DNA from: Massospora cicadina
Taxonomy: Eukaryota; Entomophthoromycota; Entomophthoromycetes; Entomophthorales; Entomophthoraceae
Direction: 5' to 3'
NCBI GenBank assembly: GCA_022478985.1
Contig: JAKSZP010017505.1
Span: forward strand, 1-64,000
DNA: 64,000 nucleotides
Part shown: piece after piece, positions 57,924 through 64,000 of the stretch
How positions within the stretch are numbered: position 1 is the stretch's first letter
Layout of the letters: the number at the start of each line of letters is the position of its first letter
Made by a program: the position numbers and the translations under genes
The notes under the pieces: model-generated
Seen by the model: the letters and a program-made list of their open reading frames with translations, nothing else
Told to the model about the DNA's origin: nothing
Database searches by the model: none

Positions 57924-58381
57924 TTTATTTTAAATAGTAAATTGTTAGTCTAGGGATAAAGTAGGTTTAGAGCTGTAAAGATCAAGAGAACAGATAAGAA
58001 CAGGCTAATGCAATTGAGTAAAATTCAGAAGACTTTATTAAAAAAATCTTAGCTTTTTAGATGAGTCAGATCAAGTCACTGATGAGATTTCCTAGTATAC
58101 CCTTGACTATGATCTTTCCAACCCTTTTAATACAATTTAACATCTGAGGTCATCATTGTTTTTTTACATCAATGCCCCAAATATCGCATTAATAAGATAC
58201 ATCCAGATTTATTTGAAGTATTTGAGAGCTAAATTCATTTACATCTGGCTAGTTTTATAAACATAAACTTATTTTATATCACTGTATGTTTCCAATTGAA
58301 TATTGTCTGATCAATCATTAACTTACTATAGATTTATTTGTAACTGGGGATTTGGATTTTTATATCTTTTATAACCTGACA
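57924..58381 (-). repeat. M3 5' LTR
   Basis: It aligns with 49098-49585. The outer end at 58381 (CTGACA) is approximate. Confidence 0.65.
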
Positions 58382-59250
58382 TTTATTTGAGTTAGTTGAT
58401 AGTTGAATTAATTGCCAAATTTATACTAAACTTAGCACGGGCAATATACACTAAAAATTATGTTATAATTAAGCCGCTAATTAAATCAGTGAAATAAATT
58501 GAAAAAGTCTGATAATTAGACCTATTATGGCATTATCACTTAATACATTATATGACTTTTTTTCCTGTGTTGATCATAATTTTGACTACATTTAAAATCA
58601 AGCATTTGAGTCACTATTCATCAACCATCTAAAAACCACCATATTTAGTAAATTTTATGATCTAAAGTTTTAGAGTTATCACATACTTATAAGCTTTGGT
58701 CTTTGCCAAAGGCACTGTATTGCTTACCCAGTGTACTGAACCTTCCTTTCTTTAGCGCTAGTGCCCAACCAAAGAGGTGGGGCCCTCTACGCATCTTTAT
58801 TTGCAAATTGGCTAAACAAAGGGAATAGCATCATTAAAAAATTCTAATATGCACCTCAGCTATCAGCCTAGAAAGCCATATAAGACGGGGAAGAAGCTTT
58901 GGGAAAATTTTTGTCTGGCGCCTTCTTCAATTAGCGGACCATAGAAGACAACATGGATGTCAGAGCATCAGCGGCATGTGACCTGAGGAGGTATAGATGT
59001 AGTTTCTTTGTTAATTAGGCTGACGGTATCCATCGCCTCAACCTGATGTACTAAAAATTCCTTTCATTATAAAACTAGCAGGTAGCGCAGCTTTAATGAC
59101 TTTTAATAATTAAATCTAGATTAAGTTACCCAGTGTCACTTGTAAATTTATTATTTAACACTTATATTTTATAATTATATTTGGGAAAGGCTGACCTTGA
59201 GCTGGAGACTTTTGATATGTAACTAATAAGCACTAATATAAGCTAGAGGC
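58382..59250. other. Unassigned stretch between M3 and LINE2
   Basis: It is AT-rich and no convincing frame is seen. Around 58.79-58.94 kb it is less AT-rich, with GCCATATAAGACGG and GGCGCC, which could be an LTR promoter relic, but I found no partner copy. Confidence 0.35.
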
Positions 59251-59259
59251 ACCCCAGAG

Positions 59260-60377
59260 AAGCTAACGTTGTCTCTTCTTTCCAGCGGGAAAACCAAATA
59301 AAGGAAGTGGGGGTTGTGAGCAGAGGCTTGCGCCACTATTGAGCATGTATAAAGGAAAGTGTCTGAAGTGATGAACCAAACTGGAAACCAGGATGAGACC
59401 AATTGTTTTTGACAGGGTGGTAGATAACCAAGCAGCTATGTTTGAAAGTGGTCCATAAGGTCAACTGTAATCGACGTACAGCTTCCTGGATGGTGGTAGT
59501 AGATCCTGAAATGAAATCCAAGACAACCGTGTGGATAGTCCACATTGCAATTGCTACCACTGCGGCTTGGAGGGAAGGTTGTATAGTGGAATTTAAGTAC
59601 AAGGCGAAGATGTCCTTAGATAAGCTGAAGGGCCGTGTTTGCTCCTGGCAAAAGAGACTTTGAACCTCACACCAGATCGCTTTTGACGTAGGGCACTCTT
59701 CCAGGCGGTGGACCAAAGTTCCATATTAGTCACACACAACACATGAGAAGTGTGATGCGTTGGAACAATCATCAGTAAGGTATACATGTTTCAAGCAGCG
59801 CCACACATGGGAATGAACATGCATCTGCAGGAGAAGAAGATGGGCATACTTCCAGATGGCTTTCCAGGTTTCTGGGGAGTAGTGGATGTCCAAACTTTCC
59901 AGATAATCCACTATGGCCATGATAGGGGACCACCTTGGTATCAAACTGTTCAGAACGGATTGGCCTTGTAAATCCTGTGTGAAGCGGGTATTAGGGCGAC
60001 CCCTCTGGGCGGTGTACCCAATGAATAAATTCTACATTCAGCACTCTGCATGAAGAGGAGAATTTTTTTGAAGTGGGGCGACGTCCCATGAGGGCCAGCA
60101 GCAGAGGGATGGAAGCAAGATATTTTGACAGAGAATGGAGGTGGGTAGGATTGCTGAGGCCCAGATGTGGGAAAAATTGGAGTGGGCCACGCGTGACTAG
60201 TATTGGGCTTGGAGTGTGGGTTTGGTGATTGCAGAAATCCAGGTGCCAAGTATTTTGGCGGCATTGGCCTCAAAGTTGAGCAGGCCCATATCACCACTAT
60301 GGTGAGGTCAAACAAGACATCCAGGCGCACTGGCGGTGTGCGGTCTAACCAAAGACACCCTTGCAGGAGGGCATATG
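59260..60377 (-). pseudogene. LINE2: 3' part of a LINE ORF2
   Basis: The minus strand 59950-60377 has LQGCLWLDRTPPVRLDVLFD, like the thumb region after RT. 59726-59944 has HVHSHVWRCLKHVYLTDD then FSCVVCD, and 59336-59716 has TLVHRLEECPTSKAIWCEVQ, together forming the Cys/His zinc-finger tail (compare LINE1 CPRC..HLHRFFTCPGVAAFW). The downstream frame is open for another 80 codons. Its right end coincides with the start of an LTR (60378), so an LTR element probably interrupted it. Confidence 0.7.
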
Positions 60378-60930
60378 TTAGAATTGTTAGGGTTTGTTGA
60401 TTATTCTCAGTTGTTAACCCCCAAACTAAATAAGCTGCACAGTTTTCCATTGTGTGATTTTCTGCATTGTAGGATAGTAAGATGTATTTGTTTGATAATA
60501 GTATGGAGAATATTATCCATAGTTGATAAAGTACTAGTATTGGGTCCAACGTTTGACCATTATATCCCCTTGAAATACTTAGGATGTCCTCAATAGGGGT
60601 TCATTTCTTAATACCGCCTAACTTGATCCATGCTCTGATCCTCGTTTAAGGCTTCTCTATGGTGACAAAACATTTGGCTGCAATCCCCATTTCAGTTCAG
60701 CTTCTCTTCTCTGGATCCACGCTCAGATCTTTACTCTTTATCCTAAAGAGTCTCCCAATTAAAGCACACAGTAATAATTTCCTTGAGAAAGAATAAAACT
60801 CTAAATAGATTCTGTAATGGATATATAATGGTAAAAAGTTATTGTATTATACTAATTACTGGTAAAAGTTATCTTTATTAAGTGAGTTCTTAGGGGAATT
60901 TATATTGGGGATTTGGCGGCTTTTTTCCCA
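60378..60930 (-). repeat. LTR fragment of the M1 family
   Basis: It starts TGTTAGAATT and matches M1's 3' LTR from 9965 to about 10500, with shared blocks such as CTTGAAATACTT, GTCTCCCAATTA and GGATTTGGCG. It stops at 60930, where LINE3 begins. Its element body is not in the window. Confidence 0.75.
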
Positions 60931-60994
60931 TAACAATAACATCAGTTACTAAGATTCGATTCAAACAGAAATTTTTGATAATCACACAGGTGAG

Positions 60995-62107
60995 ATGATC
61001 GAATTCAACAATTACCAACTAAACTGGGAGAAAGATGTATCTGGCAATGGCCAAAACGGTGCACCAAAGGGCAAATAACGCCCTGGAGGGGGACTGGGAA
61101 CCAATGCTGCCAAAAAATCACAAACCCAGAAACAGTCTGAGTTTGTGGAGAACACCAAAAAACAAAACCAATATATGGAAATACAATATGCTCAATCCCT
61201 ATCAAAAGTGGAACATGGACTCCAACTTTTCTTAGAGGTCAAGTCCCCAACTCTGTGGGAAAAGGTGGGTGAGGCACAGGCCTCCCTTCTTCTCCATGCA
61301 GTGTATGTTACCACTCACACCATCCACCATGACTGGATTACTATGGGTTTTGAAACCAAAGAGGACACAGATGCCACAGCAAAAGTCTGCGTCAAGATTG
61401 CCCTCCATGAGGACAAATGAATTGTGTGCACTGCACGCACCAGATGGAACAAATCAAATACATTGTTCATCTCATTTGACTTACTCATACCAAATTTCCC
61501 CACAAACTAATTGAGGAAGATCTCTGAATCAGCCTTCAGAGCTGTGGAGAAATTAAATAACTAGAACTACAGTGATTCCACCTGATGCCAAACCTGTGCA
61601 CAGGAAAGGCGATTACCACGATCAATCTGGTCCTTGATTTGGCCACAGACCTAACAAAAAATCCCACACACCGCGGTGCTTCACCTCCAAGATGGGGGAG
61701 TGTCAAAGCCATTCTGTGTCACACTGGAATGCGCACCGCCCATCTGCAACCATTATACCGCATTGGGGTACAAGGAACACGCATGCCCTGTGAAAGAGGG
61801 TATCTTGGCCCCAAACTCCCGTGATGACACCATGGGCAAGGATGAAGAGACCTTTGTAAAAATCATTAATGCCAACTACGCTTTCCTTTGGGGAGAGGAC
61901 GGGCATTACATCCATATAGACCCAGTATCACTCAAACTATGCAAACAAGTACAGAAGGCCCGCAAGTGGGCAGCAGCCAAGGTAGCATCACTTGCAATCT
62001 CCTCCATCAACACAAACCAAATCCAGGAGGACAGAGAGGAAATCAGCCGAGTCAGACAATCAGAACAGAATGCCCAAGCTGAGGAAGCCAAGGAGGAAAT
62101 TAACTGA
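60995..62107 (+). pseudogene. LINE3 ORF1 with degraded CCHC knuckle
   Basis: ATG at 60995 (MIEFNNYQLNWEKDV) is followed by one in-frame stop (about 61067) and then an open run to 61420 (NQYMEIQYAQSLSKVEHGLQ; ETKEDTDATAKVCVKIALHE). A shift leads to 61676-62107. The knuckle at 61744-61785 reads CNHYTALGYKEHAC, a C-X2-C-X4-H-X4-C with the second Cys and the His both changed to Tyr. The end (EAKEEIN) is charged and coiled-coil-like. Confidence 0.7.
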
Positions 62108-62494
62108 GCCACCCAATAAGAGCAGAAAGCCCAAGCTTGAAATTTTCTTAAAAATTTGACTGAATCACCATGTGATATCAATCAAACGAACTTATCTGAA
62201 CAATTTGATCTCACTATGGGCAAGACAGCAGGACCCAAAACTTCAAAATCAAACCCTGAAAACAGCAGAATCCAATCATTGCACTACCCCAAGTATCAAA
62301 AAACACATGAAGAAAAGCCTAACACAAACCCTAAATACAACAAAACCTGCACAAAATCAACACAAGTAAGGAACTGGACAATGACTCAGAGTGGACTGGC
62401 CCAATCACACGGAGCAAGTTCAAGGCAATGAGTGCAGGCTAGGGCTGGAAGGCCCACCCAACTGCTTCTGAGGAGCCGTGGGCACCTCAGTGTC

Positions 62495-64000
62495 AATAGG
62501 GATGCTAAACATCGCAGGTGCAAGGGCTTAAGCGTCCCAAGTCAAAAAGCTGGACTTCCTGCATAAAGCCGCTGTAGACATCTTGGCTATACAAGAAACC
62601 TACTGTCTACAGGTGGAAGAGGGATCCTGGTCAGCCAGGGTCTCACCATCTCAGTTGGTATGGACGTCCCACTATGGGGTGGTCATCCAAAATAACAAAA
62701 AAAATAAAAATCGCTGACTCCTCCTTGTATCTGCATGGCCGCATCCTGGCCACAACAATTGCAAACCAAGGAGGCCACAATCTCGTCAACTTGTATCCAT
62801 GTACTCTGCACCACAACTAAGAGGAAACAATTCCTCAAAGCCATCCTGACGCTCAACCTTAACCCAGAAACCATCCTGCGGGCGATTTTAACTGCTGTGA
62901 CAGCCACACCACAGACTGATGGCCCAATCCCAGGGGATACTTACAGGGACACATGAAATCCTCACAATGAAGGCATCCCTTATCCTATATAACACTTTCC
63001 CCAGGGGTTTCCACTCCTCCCCCACATGACCTGCCCCAGCATAAGTGAGGAAACCCTCATCCCAATGAGCCTCATTGATCACATCCTCGCACTGAAATTC
63101 CATCAATCATCTATTTCTAACTTTACTACAAAAAACAATTTCTCTGACCACCGACTAGTTTTGGTGCAGCTCAGGCCAACCCAAACTCACATGAGTACAT
63201 TGCACTGGAGGAAGCTATACCCAGAGAACATAAATTACCTGAAAATTTTGACTGGGTTTAGCACAAAGCCTTGAACCCATAATTCGCAAACCCATATATA
63301 TTAGATCCTGTCAAAACTTGGAAAAAATTCAAATAAGAATTAATTATTAAACTTGCCATCTCACCTCACGCAAGTAACCGAGGACAAAGCCACTGTCAGG
63401 AGCACCCTGAAAAAACTATACAACCTTGAGCTCAACAACCCAAAGTCTGGCTACAGCCCCAAATGGGGGGCGCAAATGGGCGAAAATCTCCGCCCGCCTA
63501 AATGCCCTCATCTACAAACACCAACACAGAATATAAGAATCGAGTAAAGGTAAGTACATAAAAGAAAATGAACCTGTTCAACATATTACTTCCACTAATA
63601 CCACTCCCAAGGCAACCTGCCCTGTGCGCACAGGTCCACAAAGCTGATGGCACCATGGCAACTGACCTAGCATAGGTCAAGGCAGAGATACACCGCTATT
63701 AACTGAACTTTATTGAGACACCCCATCTGACTCACAAAAAAATTATCCACACCACCAGAATACAGAGTGCACCGCCAGACTATAGTCTCCTAGACCTGAT
63801 AACTCAGGAGGAGCTCTGGAACACAGTCTGCGGTGCACCGCGTAGGAAATTCCCAGGCCCTGATGGGATACCCAACTAATTTTATAGAATATTTTAAAAA
63901 AATCTCCCCCCTCCTCCTAGCATCAATAAACCAGTGCCTACTTGAGAGACGCCTTCTTCCTGGAGGCCAGGACTCCTATGTCATAACCCTGTTTAAAAAG
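62495..64000 (+). pseudogene. LINE3 ORF2: endonuclease and start of reverse transcriptase
   Basis: The endonuclease shows LNIAGARA (Asn motif), AAVDILAIQETYCL (Glu, about 62565-62610), AGDFNCCDSH (Asp, about 62880-62910) and NNFSDHRLVLVQL (63132-63170, Asp-His). RT begins with FPGPDGIPN (63850-63878), then SPLLLASINQCLLERRLLPG and DSYVITLFKK at the window end. Frameshifts occur near 62690 and 62940, and stops throughout. Confidence 0.75.

Larger units (their letters stand above)
49098..58381 (-). mobile_element. M3: Ty3/gypsy element split by an ORF1-only LINE
   Basis: It has related LTRs at about 49098-49585 and 57924-58381. A primer site TGGTGCTCACTACAAGG lies on the minus strand just inside the right LTR. 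Minus-strand genes are, from right to left, a gag-like region, RT, RNase H and, beyond the inserted LINE, integrase. I cannot see a target duplication, and the ends are approximate. All frames are broken. Confidence 0.8.
60931..64000 (+). mobile_element. LINE3: LINE with intact 5' end, runs off the window
   Basis: A short 5' leader (60931-60994), ORF1 and ORF2 through endonuclease to the start of RT are present. The right end is cut by the window. Stops are common, but motif order is preserved. Confidence 0.8.

Noticed and set aside
49098..58386. TTTAT at the left end of M3 and just after its right end looked like a target duplication.
   Set aside because: The left TTTAT aligns with the start of the other LTR copy, so it is part of the LTR, not the flank.
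1..64000. tRNA, rRNA, CRISPR arrays, bacterial promoters and operons.
   Set aside because: None seen. No tRNA-like TTCGAATCC box in a cloverleaf context, no regularly spaced repeats, and the gene content is eukaryotic retroelement only.

Overview
This 64-kb window holds no host gene that I can support. It is a graveyard of nested retrotransposons, typical of a repeat-rich eukaryotic heterochromatin block. Ty3/gypsy elements (one a chromodomain element) together with LINE-like elements carrying an APE-type endonuclease, a reverse transcriptase and CCHC zinc knuckles suggest a filamentous fungus with a large, transposon-rich genome. The phylum cannot be fixed from what is here. Almost every coding frame is broken by stops and frameshifts.

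Positions 1 to 44656 are one nested stack. The outermost element, E0 (+, Ty3/gypsy), has its 5' LTR at the left edge of the window and its 3' LTR at about 43420-44656. A chromodomain element, C1 (+, 2726-32554, target duplication CAAAC), sits between the gag and protease of E0. C1's 3' LTR was hit by M1 (-, 9965-31329, duplication CATAA/CATAC). M1's 5' LTR was hit twice, by M2 (-, 19040-24906, duplication TTACC) and by P1 (+, 25159-31208). M2 and P1 are related, lie head to head, and form an imperfect inverted repeat with arms of about 6 kb. Separately, E0 took a near full-length GC-rich LINE (LINE1, -, 33117-39549) with an 18-bp duplication and a 48-bp, 3'-end-only insertion of the same LINE (39761-39808) with a 16-bp duplication. 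Re-joining the flanks puts E0 back in the order LTR, gag, PR, RT, RNase H, IN, LTR.

Positions 44657 to 49097 are unassigned AT-rich DNA except for a LINE ORF1 relic near 48.65-48.99 kb. Positions 49098 to 58381 are a second gypsy element, M3 (-), whose RNase H and integrase are separated by a 1.9-kb LINE-like insertion that has ORF1 but no ORF2 (50743-52657, 14-bp duplication). The right end (about 59.26-64.0 kb) holds a LINE 3' part (LINE2, -), an LTR fragment of the M1 family, and a LINE (LINE3, +) with an intact 5' end that runs off the window.

The most interesting points are: long near-identical tracts inside the otherwise diverged M2/P1 inverted pair, suggesting gene conversion; a homogenised core in M1's LTR pair; an open antisense reading frame between integrase and 3' LTR in M1, with a possible counterpart in E0; the ORF1-only LINE derivative; and an E0 LTR whose end appears to have swallowed its own primer-binding site. 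Identity levels quoted below are by-eye impressions, not computed values.
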